In this document: in pieces, positions 15,672 to 23,429 of the stretch
Layout of the letters: the number at the start of each line of letters is the position of its first letter
Numbering within the stretch: the first letter of the stretch is position 1
From: Actinorhabdospora filicis
Lineage (GTDB): Bacteria > Actinomycetota > Actinomycetes > Mycobacteriales > Micromonosporaceae
Length of the DNA stretch: 64,000 bases
Reading direction: 5' to 3'
Assembly (NCBI RefSeq): GCF_030269765.1
Contig: NZ_BSTX01000001.1
Location: 2,163,571-2,227,570, forward strand
Position numbers and translations under genes: made by a program
The notes under the pieces: model-generated
Told to the model about the DNA's origin: nothing
The model's input: only the letters and a program-made list of their open reading frames with translations
Databases searched by the model: none

Positions 15672-15815
15672 CTCATCCACAATTGACCCGTTATCCACAG
15701 GTCACGCGGTGGGCCGTTTGGCGGACCACGCGTGCGGCCCGGCTACGTTCGCCCCAGCGGGGCGGGCTCTGGGCCCCCACCGAAAAGAGGTCACCGCGTC
15801 CAAAAGAGGTCACTG
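15672..15815 (+). repeat. DnaA-box-pair element, copy 2
   Basis: TCATCCACA (15673-15681) and TTATCCACA (15691-15699), again 18 bp apart, then the conserved block to GGGCCCCCACC. The copy extends into CGAAAAGAGGTCACCGCGTC, partly duplicated in tandem (AAAAGAGGTCACtGCGTC). Confidence 0.8.
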
Positions 15816-16029
15816 CGTCGCGACCTCGCCGCGTCACGAGCTCTCCGGGCCGCGAGGCGCCCGCCTCGCGATGCCCCGCCGGGCGCGGCTCCAGCACCCA
15901 CGCCGCCACGCGCCTCCGGGCGCCGCGCCGATCGAGCCGCCCGGGCCACGGCCGCGCACCACCCGGCCGCACACTCTCGCCCCCAGCCCGACCGGCCGAG
16001 CACCCCACGCCCAGCCCGGCCCAACCCAG

Positions 16030-16049
16030 CCCCCCCCCCCAAAAAAAAA
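16030..16049. repeat. C11-A9 homopolymer tract
   Basis: Eleven C followed by nine A, 50 bp beyond the stop of the SHOCT gene. It is a slippage-prone site in non-coding DNA; it could also be a place of sequencing error. Confidence 0.8.
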
Positions 16050-16100
16050 GCGCGACGGGCCGAGCCCCCGCCCGGCCCACACCACCCCCGCTCCCGCGCC

Positions 16101-16451
16101 CTACCCCCCGAGCAGCTTCGTCTTCGCCGCCGAGAACTCCGCGTCCGAGAGCGCCCCCGCCTCGTGCAGCCGGGACAGCTCCTGGATCCGCGACACCAGA
16201 TCGTCCTGCTGCTGCGCCGGGGCCGGGGGCGGCGCGTACTGCGCCGCCGCCTGCTGCGCGTAGGCCTGCTGTTGCGCCGCCTGCTGTTCGGCCTCCTGCT
16301 GCTGCGCCAGGACCTGCTCCTGCGCTCGCCGGTCCTGCCGGCGGCCCATCGCGCCCGATACCGCCGTGGCGGTGCCGGCGACGACCGCGGTGCGCGCGAT
16401 CGTCCCCAGGAGGCCGCCGGGACGGCGGACCACTACTCCTCGCCTGAACAT
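16101..16451 (-). CDS. SHOCT-domain protein
   Basis: The 116-residue protein starts with a basic, mildly hydrophobic stretch (RRPGGLLGTIARTAVVAGTA), then a Gln/Ala-rich coiled-coil-like region (~40-80). It ends in a SHOCT domain (LVSRIQELSRLHEAGALSDAE, then FSAAKTKLLG). SHOCT is a short C-terminal oligomerisation helix pair found on many actinobacterial membrane-linked proteins. AAGGGGA precedes the ATG. It follows the DUF6325-like gene by 11 bp on the same strand, and the two probably act together. No enzymatic function is indicated. Confidence 0.8.
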   Translation of the reverse strand: MFRRGVVVRRPGGLLGTIARTAVVAGTATAVSGAMGRRQDRRAQEQVLAQQQEAEQQAAQQQAYAQQAAAQYAPPPAPAQQQDDLVSRIQELSRLHEAGALSDAEFSAAKTKLLGG

Positions 16452-16462
16452 GGTGTCCCCTT

Positions 16463-16882
16463 TCAGACGGCCGCGGCCGCGGCTTCTTCGATGACCTCGG
16501 CGGGGATGCGTTCCAGCCGGTGGATGCGCCCGCCGGAGCCGTCGATGGCGTCCTTCAGCCAGGTCGCCCACATGTGCTCGAACAGCAGGACGCACGCCGT
16601 CGTCCCGGGTTCGAGGTCGGCCCCGACCTCGCCGATGTCGTCGGCGCCGATGAGCCCGTCGAGGCTCTGCACGACCCGGTCGAAACCGGCGTAGCTCTCG
16701 TCGTCCAGGTGCGGCAGCTCGGTCGCGGTGACCGTGCCGTCGGCGTCCTTGGTCACGAAGACCATGTCGATGACCTTGATGATGTCCCGGTCGGCGAGCT
16801 CCCTCAGCTGCTCGGCGACCTTGCCGCTGATCGTATTGCCCGGGAACTCCACCACCACGAAGTCGACCGCCCCACGCGACAT
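16463..16882 (-). CDS. DUF6325-like hypothetical protein
   Basis: The 139-residue acidic protein begins V-D-F-V-V-V-E-F-P-G and contains V-I-D-M-V-F-V-T-K-D (about 37-46), the strand pattern of the DUF1269/DUF6325 group, often found beside SHOCT proteins in actinomycetes. A membrane-potential or stress role has been guessed for relatives but is not established. It is the first gene of a two-gene unit with the SHOCT gene. It is divergent from the MarR gene with an 81-bp gap. Confidence 0.65.
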   Translation of the reverse strand: MSRGAVDFVVVEFPGNTISGKVAEQLRELADRDIIKVIDMVFVTKDADGTVTATELPHLDDESYAGFDRVVQSLDGLIGADDIGEVGADLEPGTTACVLLFEHMWATWLKDAIDGSGGRIHRLERIPAEVIEEAAAAAV

Positions 16883-16963
16883 GCGCGCCCCCTCTCGTTG
16901 GAGCCCATCAAACCGCGTACGGCGAACGCCCGCCGCCCAAAGACACTATTAAGCTCTAAAAAC

Positions 16964-17491
16964 ATGGACGCCTACCCCTTCGACCAGCCCGTCCCGCTGC
17001 CCGCGTCGGAGATCGCCGACGCCTGGCGGCGCACTCTCCCGGGCGTCCCCACCGACTCGATCATGCTGATCACGCCGCTGTGGCGGGCGGCGAAGCTGCT
17101 CGCCGACAACCGCCGCCGCTTCCTCGCCGAGATCGGCATGGAGGCGGCCACGCTGGATCTGCTGAGCACGCTCCGGCGTTCCGGGGGGACGCTGTCGACG
17201 CGCGAGCTGGCCGAGCAGTGCCTGGTCAGCGCGGGCGCGATCTCACAGCGCGTCGCCAGGGCCGAGGACGACGGCCTGGTCACCCGCCGCAACGCGGGCG
17301 CGCGGCACCGGCAGACGCTGGTGAGCCTCACCGTCGAGGGCACCGCCCTCATCGACCGGACCGTGACGGCGCTGCTGGAGCACGAAGAGGCGCTGGTGAA
17401 GGACGTCGCCGGGCGCGATGAGCTGGCCACCCTGGTCGGCGGCCTGCTGGCGCATCTCAGTAGACGAGGGCCTGAACCCCGTCGCCCATGA
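16964..17491 (+). CDS. MarR-family transcriptional regulator
   Basis: The 175-residue protein has the MarR winged helix: [20 protein letters not shown] (about 75-94) is helix-turn-helix, followed by the wing [19 protein letters not shown]. MarR dimers usually repress a neighbouring gene until a phenolic or oxidant ligand binds. The likely targets are itself or the divergent DUF6325/SHOCT pair. TATTAA at 16947-16952 is a possible -10 box. Its last 35 bp overlap the 3' end of the convergent DsrE-like gene. Confidence 0.8.
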   Translation: MDAYPFDQPVPLPASEIADAWRRTLPGVPTDSIMLITPLWRAAKLLADNRRRFLAEIGMEAATLDLLSTLRRSGGTLSTRELAEQCLVSAGAISQRVARAEDDGLVTRRNAGARHRQTLVSLTVEGTALIDRTVTALLEHEEALVKDVAGRDELATLVGGLLAHLSRRGPEPRRP

Positions 17492-17819
17492 CCTCCTCGA
17501 CGAACACCGCCGCCCCGGCGATGCGGACGCCGTCGATGACGTCGCCGGGGCCGATGTCGCGGCGGACCGCGCACTGCGTGCACAGGGTGACGCGCCCGTC
17601 GGCGAGCAGCGCGTCCAGCAGGTCCGGCAGCGGCGCCGAGTGCGGCAGCTCGAACTCCGCGGCCCTGCCCGGCAGCGCGAACCAGGACGACTCGCCCGTA
17701 AGCCACAGCGAGACCTCGACGCCCGCCGCGACCGCCGTGGCGGCGACGGTGAACGCCTGCGCGCACCTCTCGGGCGCGTCGGCACCCGCGGTGACCTTGA
17801 TCGTGAGGCTCCTCGTCAT
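17457..17819 (-). CDS. DsrE/TusD-like sulfur-relay family protein
   Basis: The 120-residue product has the DsrE/DsrF fold pattern: an initial strand [19 protein letters not shown], a central [12 protein letters not shown] strand (about 32-43) and a late C-T-Q-C motif (about 79-82) inside [13 protein letters not shown]. These proteins carry persulfide sulfur or act as small redox proteins. The start codon on the minus strand is ATG at 17819. It converges on the MarR gene with a 35-bp overlap and is divergent from tex. Confidence 0.75.
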   Translation of the reverse strand: MTRSLTIKVTAGADAPERCAQAFTVAATAVAAGVEVSLWLTGESSWFALPGRAAEFELPHSAPLPDLLDALLADGRVTLCTQCAVRRDIGPGDVIDGVRIAGAAVFVEEVMGDGVQALVY

Positions 17820-17888
17820 GGTCCCCACCCTAACCACCGCCCGGCGGGTGCCGGAGAATGGCGACCAAGCTTCGGGGAAGGCCACACC

Positions 17889-20273
17889 ATGACATTGACC
17901 ATTGAGGACCGCATCGCCGATGAGCTCGGGGTCGCCGGACGCCAGGTCCGCGCCGCCGTCGAGCTGCTGGACGGCGGTTCGACCGTCCCGTTCATCGCCC
18001 GGTACCGCAAGGAGGCCACCGGCGCCCTCGACGACGCGCAGCTGCGCACGCTCGAAGAGCGCCTGGGCTACCTGCGCGAGATGGAGCAGCGGCGCCAGGC
18101 GATCCTCGACTCGGTCCGCGAGCAGGGCAAGCTGACCGACGAGCTGGCGGCCGCCATCCGCGGCGCCGAGACGAAGGCGCGGCTGGAGGACATCTACCTC
18201 CCGTACAAGCCCAAGCGGCGCACGAAGGCGCAGATCGCCCGCGAGGCCGGGCTGGAGCCGCTCGCCGAGGGCCTGCTCGCCGACCCGTCCCAGGACCCGG
18301 CGGCCGTCGCCGCGTCCTATGTGGATGCCGAGAAGGGCGTCGCGGACGCCGCCGCCGCGCTGGAGGGCGCCCGCGCGATCCTGTCGGAGCGCTTCGCCGA
18401 GGACGCCGACCTGCTCGGTGAGCTGCGCGAGCTGATGTGGACGCGCGGCCGCCTGGTCGCCAAGGTCCGCGACGGCAAGGAGGAGGACGGCGCGAAGTTC
18501 TCCGACTACTTCGACTTCGCCGAGCCGCTCACCAAGCTGCCCTCGCACCGGATCCTGGCGATGTTCCGCGGCCAGAAGGAGGACGTGCTCACCGTCGAGC
18601 TCGATCCCGAGCCCGTCGACGCCGATCCGGCCGCGCCGCGCGTCACCACCGACTACGAGGTGCGCATCGCGGGCCGCTTCGGCGTCTCGCAGCAGGGCCG
18701 CCCCGCCGACGCGTGGCTGGGCGACACCGTCCGCTGGGCGTGGCGCACGCGCGTCCTTACGCACCTGAGCCTGGACCTGCGGATGCGCCTGCGCGAGCAG
18801 GCCGAGGACGCCGCCGTGGACGTGTTCGCCGCGAACCTGCGCGACCTGCTGCTGGCCGCGCCCGCCGGCACCCGCGCCACGATGGGCCTCGACCCGGGTT
18901 TCCGGACGGGTGTGAAGGTCGCCGTCGTCGACGCCACCGGAAAGGTCGTCGCCACGCACACCATCTACCCGCACGTCCCCCGCAACGCCTGGGACGAGTC
19001 GATCAAGATCCTGGCGCGCCTGGCCGAGGCGCACAAGGTCGAGCTGATCGCCATCGGCAACGGCACCGCCTCCCGCGAGACCGACAAGCTGGCCGCCGAC
19101 CTCATCAAGCGCCACCCCGCGCTGGGGCTCACCAAGATCGTGGTCTCGGAGGCGGGCGCGTCGGTGTACTCGGCCTCCGCCTACGCCTCGGCGGAGCTGC
19201 CGGACCTGGACGTGTCGATCCGCGGCGCGGTGTCCATCGCCCGCCGCCTCCAGGACCCCCTGGCGGAGCTGGTGAAGATCGACCCGAAGTCCATCGGCGT
19301 CGGCCAGTACCAGCACGACCTGGCCGAGTTCAAGCTGTCCCGCTCGCTGGACGCCGTCGTCGAGGACGCCGTCAACGCCGTCGGCGTCGACGTGAACACC
19401 GCCTCGGCGCCGCTGCTGACGCGCGTGTCGGGCATCGGCGAGACCCTCGCGAAGAACATCGTGTCCCACCGCGACGCCAACGGGCCCTTCCGGACCCGCA
19501 AGTCGCTCCAGGAGGTCCCGCGGCTCGGGCCGAAGGCCTACGAGCAGTGCGCGGGCTTCCTGCGCATCCCCGGCGGCGACGACCCCCTCGACGCCTCCTC
19601 GGTGCACCCCGAGGCGTACCCGGTGGTCAAGCGGATCCTCGCCACCACCGGCACGGGCATCCGCGAGATCATCGGCAACGGGCTCGTGCTGCGCAAGCTC
19701 AAGCCGGGCGATTTCACCGACGAGACCTTCGGCGTCCCCACGGTCACCGACATCCTCGCCGAGCTGGAGAAGCCCGGCCGCGACCCGCGTCCGGAGTTCA
19801 AGGCGGCGACCTTCGCCGAGGGCGTGGACACCATGAAGGACCTGGTGCCCGGGATGATCCTGGAGGGCCAGGTGACGAACGTGGCCGCGTTCGGCGCGTT
19901 CGTCGACATCGGCGTCCACCAGGACGGGCTCGTGCACGTGTCGGCGCTGTCGGACAAGTTCGTCAGCGACCCGCGCGAAGTGGTGAAGTCCGGCGACATC
20001 GTGCGCGTGAAGGTCCTGGACGTGGACGTCGCCCGCAAGCGCATCTCGCTGACCCTGCGCCTGCAGGACGAGGCGGAGAAGCCGCGCGGCGGCGGAGGCG
20101 GTGGTGGTCGCCAGGGCGGCGGCCGTCAAGGCGGCGGCGAACGCCGCGGCGGAGGCCAGCCCCCACGCCAGGGCGGCGGCCGCGGACGCCAGGAGTCGGC
20201 CCCCAGCGGCGCCCTCGCCGACGCGCTGCGCCGCGCCGGGCTGATCGACGACAAGGGCAACCACAAGCGGTGA
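17889..20273 (+). CDS. tex: Tex-family RNA-binding transcription accessory protein
   Basis: At 794 residues this is full-length Tex. Order of domains: helical Tex N-terminal region (~1-200), YqgF/RNase-H-like domain with [10 protein letters not shown] (~335-344), double helix-hairpin-helix (~490-600, containing [16 protein letters not shown]) and a C-terminal S1 RNA-binding domain (~650-725, starting [20 protein letters not shown]). The last ~60 residues are Gly/Arg/Gln-rich, a low-complexity RNA-binding tail. Tex binds RNA and influences transcription of stress and toxin genes; it is near-universal. The ATG at 17889 matches the conserved N-terminus. Confidence 0.95.
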   Translation: MTLTIEDRIADELGVAGRQVRAAVELLDGGSTVPFIARYRKEATGALDDAQLRTLEERLGYLREMEQRRQAILDSVREQGKLTDELAAAIRGAETKARLEDIYLPYKPKRRTKAQIAREAGLEPLAEGLLADPSQDPAAVAASYVDAEKGVADAAAALEGARAILSERFAEDADLLGELRELMWTRGRLVAKVRDGKEEDGAKFSDYFDFAEPLTKLPSHRILAMFRGQKEDVLTVELDPEPVDADPAAPRVTTDYEVRIAGRFGVSQQGRPADAWLGDTVRWAWRTRVLTHLSLDLRMRLREQAEDAAVDVFAANLRDLLLAAPAGTRATMGLDPGFRTGVKVAVVDATGKVVATHTIYPHVPRNAWDESIKILARLAEAHKVELIAIGNGTASRETDKLAADLIKRHPALGLTKIVVSEAGASVYSASAYASAELPDLDVSIRGAVSIARRLQDPLAELVKIDPKSIGVGQYQHDLAEFKLSRSLDAVVEDAVNAVGVDVNTASAPLLTRVSGIGETLAKNIVSHRDANGPFRTRKSLQEVPRLGPKAYEQCAGFLRIPGGDDPLDASSVHPEAYPVVKRILATTGTGIREIIGNGLVLRKLKPGDFTDETFGVPTVTDILAELEKPGRDPRPEFKAATFAEGVDTMKDLVPGMILEGQVTNVAAFGAFVDIGVHQDGLVHVSALSDKFVSDPREVVKSGDIVRVKVLDVDVARKRISLTLRLQDEAEKPRGGGGGGGRQGGGRQGGGERRGGGQPPRQGGGRGRQESAPSGALADALRRAGLIDDKGNHKR

Positions 20274-20279
20274 ACCGCA

Positions 20280-20315
20280 CGGGCGGCGGCTTCGGCCGCC
20301 GCCCGAACTTTTTCG
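20280..20315 (+). terminator. intrinsic terminator of tex
   Basis: Perfect 11-bp stem CGGGCGGCGGC / GCCGCCGCCCG with a TTCG tetraloop, followed by AACTTTTT. One of the strongest terminators in the window. Confidence 0.9.
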
Positions 20316-20402
20316 GCGAGCCCATGTCGAGAACCCCGAATCCGCTCCGTCCCCGGTGCGTCAGAGGCCACCATGGCCGCACGGACGAAGAGGAGAACCG
20401 TC

Positions 20403-20843
20403 ATGGCACTCACCCGCATGGACAACATCGGCATCATCGTCGCCGACCTCGACACCGTCGTCGCCTTCTTCACCGCCCTCGGCATGGAACTGGAGGGCAA
20501 GGCCGTGATCGAAGGGGAATGGGCGGCCAGCCTCGTCGGGCTCGACTACCAGAGCGTCGACGTGGCGATGATGCGCACACCCGACGGCCACGGCCGCGTC
20601 GAACTGGCCAGCTACCGGACTCCGGAGGCCGTCCCCGGCGTCCCGCGCGACGCCGGGGCGAACACCCTGGGCATCCGCCGCATCATGTTCACCGTCGAGG
20701 ACATCCACGCCGACATCGCCCGCCTGAAGGAGCACGGCGCGGAACTGATGGGCGAGGTCGTCCGGTACGAGGACAGCTACCTGCTCTGCTACCTGCGCGG
20801 GCCGGAGGGGATCATGGTGGCGCTGGCGCAAGAACTGGGGTGA
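20403..20843 (+). CDS. VOC-family (glyoxalase/bleomycin-resistance-like) protein
   Basis: The 146-residue protein has two beta-alpha-beta-beta-beta modules, the first starting MDNIGIIVADLDTVVAFFTALG and the second IRRIMFTVEDIHADIARLKEHG. This is the vicinal-oxygen-chelate fold used by glyoxalase I, extradiol dioxygenases and bleomycin-binding proteins. The second module ends in Y-L-R-G-P-E-G-I-M-V-A-L with the metal-ligand Glu. GAGGAG lies eight bases before the ATG. It converges on the SigJ-type gene; substrate unknown. Confidence 0.85.
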   Translation: MALTRMDNIGIIVADLDTVVAFFTALGMELEGKAVIEGEWAASLVGLDYQSVDVAMMRTPDGHGRVELASYRTPEAVPGVPRDAGANTLGIRRIMFTVEDIHADIARLKEHGAELMGEVVRYEDSYLLCYLRGPEGIMVALAQELG

Positions 20844-20878
20844 CGCGGGCCCACCGTCCACAGTGGCCCGCCTCCGGG

Positions 20879-21727
20879 CTAACCCACCCGCCCCAGCTTC
20901 TCCGGGTTCAGCACCCGCGCCATCCGCGTGATCAGCCCGCCCTCGATCTCGAAGTAGTCGGCCGTGGCGTACTCCCCGATCGCCCCCAGCAGGTTCGTCT
21001 CGCCATTGAGCTCGGCGAAGCGCCCCCGGTACGGTCCCCACTTCGCGCCCACGCCGGCCAGGACGTGCGCCACGCGTTCGGCGCCCAGGATCGGCTTGCG
21101 GGCGGCGTGGAGGCGGCCGCCGCCGTCGGTCACGTAAACCACGTCGGGATGCAGGAGGGCGGTCAGCGCGGCCAGGTCGCCGTGCTCGTAGGCGGCCTTG
21201 AAGGCGGTGAGCACCTTCTCGCGTTCGGCGTTGGGGTGCGTCTTCGGCTTCGCGTGGGCCACCCGGCGGCGGGCGCGTGAGGCCAGCTGCCGGGTCGCCA
21301 CCGCCGATCTGCCGATCATCTCGCCGATGCGCTCGTAGTCGAAGTCGAAGACGCCGTGCAGGATCACCGCCAGCCGCTCGTCGGGCGACAGCTCGTCCAG
21401 CGCGAGCAGCATCGCCTGGCCGACGAAGTCGTCGGAGAGCACCGGCTCGGCCGCGTCGGGGCCGGTGAGCAGGGGTTCGGGCAGCCAGGGGCCGACGTAG
21501 CTCTCGCGGCGGGCGCGGGCCGAGGTGAGCACGTCGTGGGCGCGGTGGGCGGCGACGGTGATGAGCCAGGCGCGCAGGTCGCGGACCTCCGACAGGTCGG
21601 CGGAGGCGGCCTTGAGCCAGGTGTCCTGGACGACGTCCTCGGCGTCGGTGACCGTGCCCAGGAGCCGGTAGGCGACGCCGAAGACGGCCGGGCGGTGCTC
21701 GCTCCACTGCTCGCCGGTGATCGTCAC
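20879..21727 (-). CDS. sigJ: ECF sigma factor, SigJ/ECF41 type with SnoaL-like C-terminal domain
   Basis: The 282-residue protein has sigma region 2 (DAEDVVQDTWLKA, about 30-42) and region 4 (YERIGEMIGRSAVATRQLASRARR, ending near 165). A SnoaL-like domain (~175-282) replaces a separate anti-sigma factor, the mark of the ECF41/SigJ group. The C-terminal domain is thought to control activity in cis. GTG 21727 was chosen because the conserved region starts at the next residues. Such genes usually sit beside an oxidoreductase or carboxymuconolactone decarboxylase gene; here the convergent neighbour is a VOC protein. Confidence 0.85.
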   Translation of the reverse strand: MTITGEQWSEHRPAVFGVAYRLLGTVTDAEDVVQDTWLKAASADLSEVRDLRAWLITVAAHRAHDVLTSARARRESYVGPWLPEPLLTGPDAAEPVLSDDFVGQAMLLALDELSPDERLAVILHGVFDFDYERIGEMIGRSAVATRQLASRARRRVAHAKPKTHPNAEREKVLTAFKAAYEHGDLAALTALLHPDVVYVTDGGGRLHAARKPILGAERVAHVLAGVGAKWGPYRGRFAELNGETNLLGAIGEYATADYFEIEGGLITRMARVLNPEKLGRVG

Positions 21728-21843
21728 GGATCGACGATACCGAAACGCACGGACGGTCACATCTTCGTCGCTTTTCTGCGATCCTGGGGGGTCGAGGGTT
21801 GTCGGGCGGGCTCGCAGAAGGTGGACGGGGTCTTGAGCGTGGA

Positions 21844-22191
21844 GTGTCCACTGTGATCGACCGGGACCGGGCGGCGTTCCGGCGCGACCTGCGCACCCGG
21901 CGGGGCTATCCGGCGCTGGTGTGGGGCTACCGGGCGATCGCGGTGGTGCTGTGCGCGGGCGTCCCGATCCTGGAGGTCACCACCGGCACCGCCCGCGAAT
22001 GGTGGACGGTCGCCTTCGTCCTGGGCCTGCTCGGCTCGTGGACGGTCGCGCTGGCCGCGATGGTGGTCCTGCTGAAGGACGAGCCGCGGCTGCGCGGGCG
22101 ATCCCGCTACCTGGGCGTCTTCGCGCGCACGCTGCTGACCGACCTGTTCGCCTTCGAAGTCCTTAAGGGACGGCTCCGGGATCACCCCTAG
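21844..22191 (+). CDS. Small two-TM membrane protein
   Basis: The ~115-residue product has a basic N-terminus (RDRAAFRRDLRTRRG), two hydrophobic helices (about 22-40 and 50-72) and a basic C-terminus (RLRGRSRYLGVFARTLL). GTG 21844 and GTG 21853 are both plausible starts; a short palindrome GTGGAGTGTCCAC covers the first. It is divergent from the sigma factor with a gap of just over 110 bp. No family was recognised. Confidence 0.5.
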   Translation: MSTVIDRDRAAFRRDLRTRRGYPALVWGYRAIAVVLCAGVPILEVTTGTAREWWTVAFVLGLLGSWTVALAAMVVLLKDEPRLRGRSRYLGVFARTLLTDLFAFEVLKGRLRDHP

Positions 22192-22238
22192 CCTCACGGT
22201 CCGATGTGGACGGCCGTACGGCGGGCGAGGATGCGATC

Positions 22239-23375
22239 ATGACCACGAAACCGAACGGCCTCACCCGCCGCGCCCTCATCGGGGGGGCCGCGGGGGCCGC
22301 CACGCTGCTGGCCACCTCACAGGCCGCCACCGCCGCCGATCCCGCGCCGCAGCGCGATCTCCAGGCCGACCTGGACGCGATCGTCGCCACCGGCGCGGTC
22401 TCCGCGCTGGCCGAGGCCCGCGCGGACGGCTGCCGCCACCGCGCGGCGGCCGGGACCGTCACCCTCGGCGGGCCGCGGCCGGCCTCCGCGCTCGGCCGCT
22501 TCCGCGCCGGCAGCACCATCAAGCCGTTCGTCTCGGTGACCGTCCAGCAGCTCGCCGACGAGGGCCGCCTCAACCTGTCCGACAGCATTGAGCGCTGGCT
22601 GCCCGGCGTCGTCCCCAACGGCGGCGCGATCACCCTTGAACACCTGCTGCGCCACATGAGCGGCCTCGGCGAGTACACCGAGGTGCTGCTCCCCGACGTG
22701 GAGACCTTCCTGGCCAACCGGATGCGCACGTTCACCCCGCGCGAGCTCGTGGACGCCGCGATGACGCTCCCGCCGAACTTCCCGCCCGGGACCGAGCGCC
22801 GCTACTGCAACACCGGCTACGTCCTGCTCGGCATGGTGATCGAGCGCGCCAGCGGCAACTCCTACGCCCACGAGATCGAGCGCCGCATCCTGCGCCCGCT
22901 GCGGCTGCGCGACACCATCCTGCCCGGCGCCTCGGTGCGCGTCCCCGGCCCGCACGGGCACATCTACATCGCCCGGGACAACGGCGATCCCGTCGACGTG
23001 ACCGAGTTCAACCCGACCCTGGCGGGCGCCTCGGGCGAGCTCATCTCCTCGACCTGGGACCTGAACACCTTCATGAAGGCCCTCGTCGAAGGGCGGCTGG
23101 TGGACACGCGGGTCATGTTCGAGACGCTCGGGCTGGGCTACGGCCTGGGCATCGAGGTCGTGGACATGCCCTACGGCCGGATCATCGGGCACGGCGGCAG
23201 CGGGCCGGGCTTCGCGGGGGTGGCGTTCAGCACCGAGGACGGGGAGCGGCAGGCGACGGTGTTCTGTTCACTGTGGACGTCGAACCCGCGCGACGAGGTC
23301 TACGGGCTGCTGGACCGGGCCCTGGGCGGGGAGACCGTGGCCAGGGGCGACGAAGGGGCGCGCCGGGCCTGGTAG
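22239..23375 (+). CDS. Tat-exported serine hydrolase (class C beta-lactamase/DD-peptidase-like)
   Basis: The 378-residue product starts with a twin-arginine signal (T-R-R-A-L-I-G-G at 9-16, hydrophobic to ~30, cleavage near ATAAD). The catalytic domain has S-T-I-K (Ser92/Lys95), Y-C-N (190-192) and H-G-G-S-G (319-323). This triad belongs to serine beta-lactamase class C-like, DD-carboxypeptidase and esterase proteins. It would act outside the membrane on peptidoglycan peptides, D-amino-acid peptides or esters. The length and M-S-G-L box after the active site match the EstB/DD-peptidase group rather than true antibiotic resistance enzymes. Confidence 0.9.
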   Translation: MTTKPNGLTRRALIGGAAGAATLLATSQAATAADPAPQRDLQADLDAIVATGAVSALAEARADGCRHRAAAGTVTLGGPRPASALGRFRAGSTIKPFVSVTVQQLADEGRLNLSDSIERWLPGVVPNGGAITLEHLLRHMSGLGEYTEVLLPDVETFLANRMRTFTPRELVDAAMTLPPNFPPGTERRYCNTGYVLLGMVIERASGNSYAHEIERRILRPLRLRDTILPGASVRVPGPHGHIYIARDNGDPVDVTEFNPTLAGASGELISSTWDLNTFMKALVEGRLVDTRVMFETLGLGYGLGIEVVDMPYGRIIGHGGSGPGFAGVAFSTEDGERQATVFCSLWTSNPRDEVYGLLDRALGGETVARGDEGARRAW

Positions 23376-23429
23376 TCCACAAGGGATACTCGCTGGCCGC
23401 CGGGCGCGCGGCTCCCTGCCGTCGGCGGC

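Noticed and set aside
15451..15815. Chromosomal oriC
   Set aside because: No dnaA, dnaN or rpmH nearby and too few boxes; the element is repeated 29 kb away.
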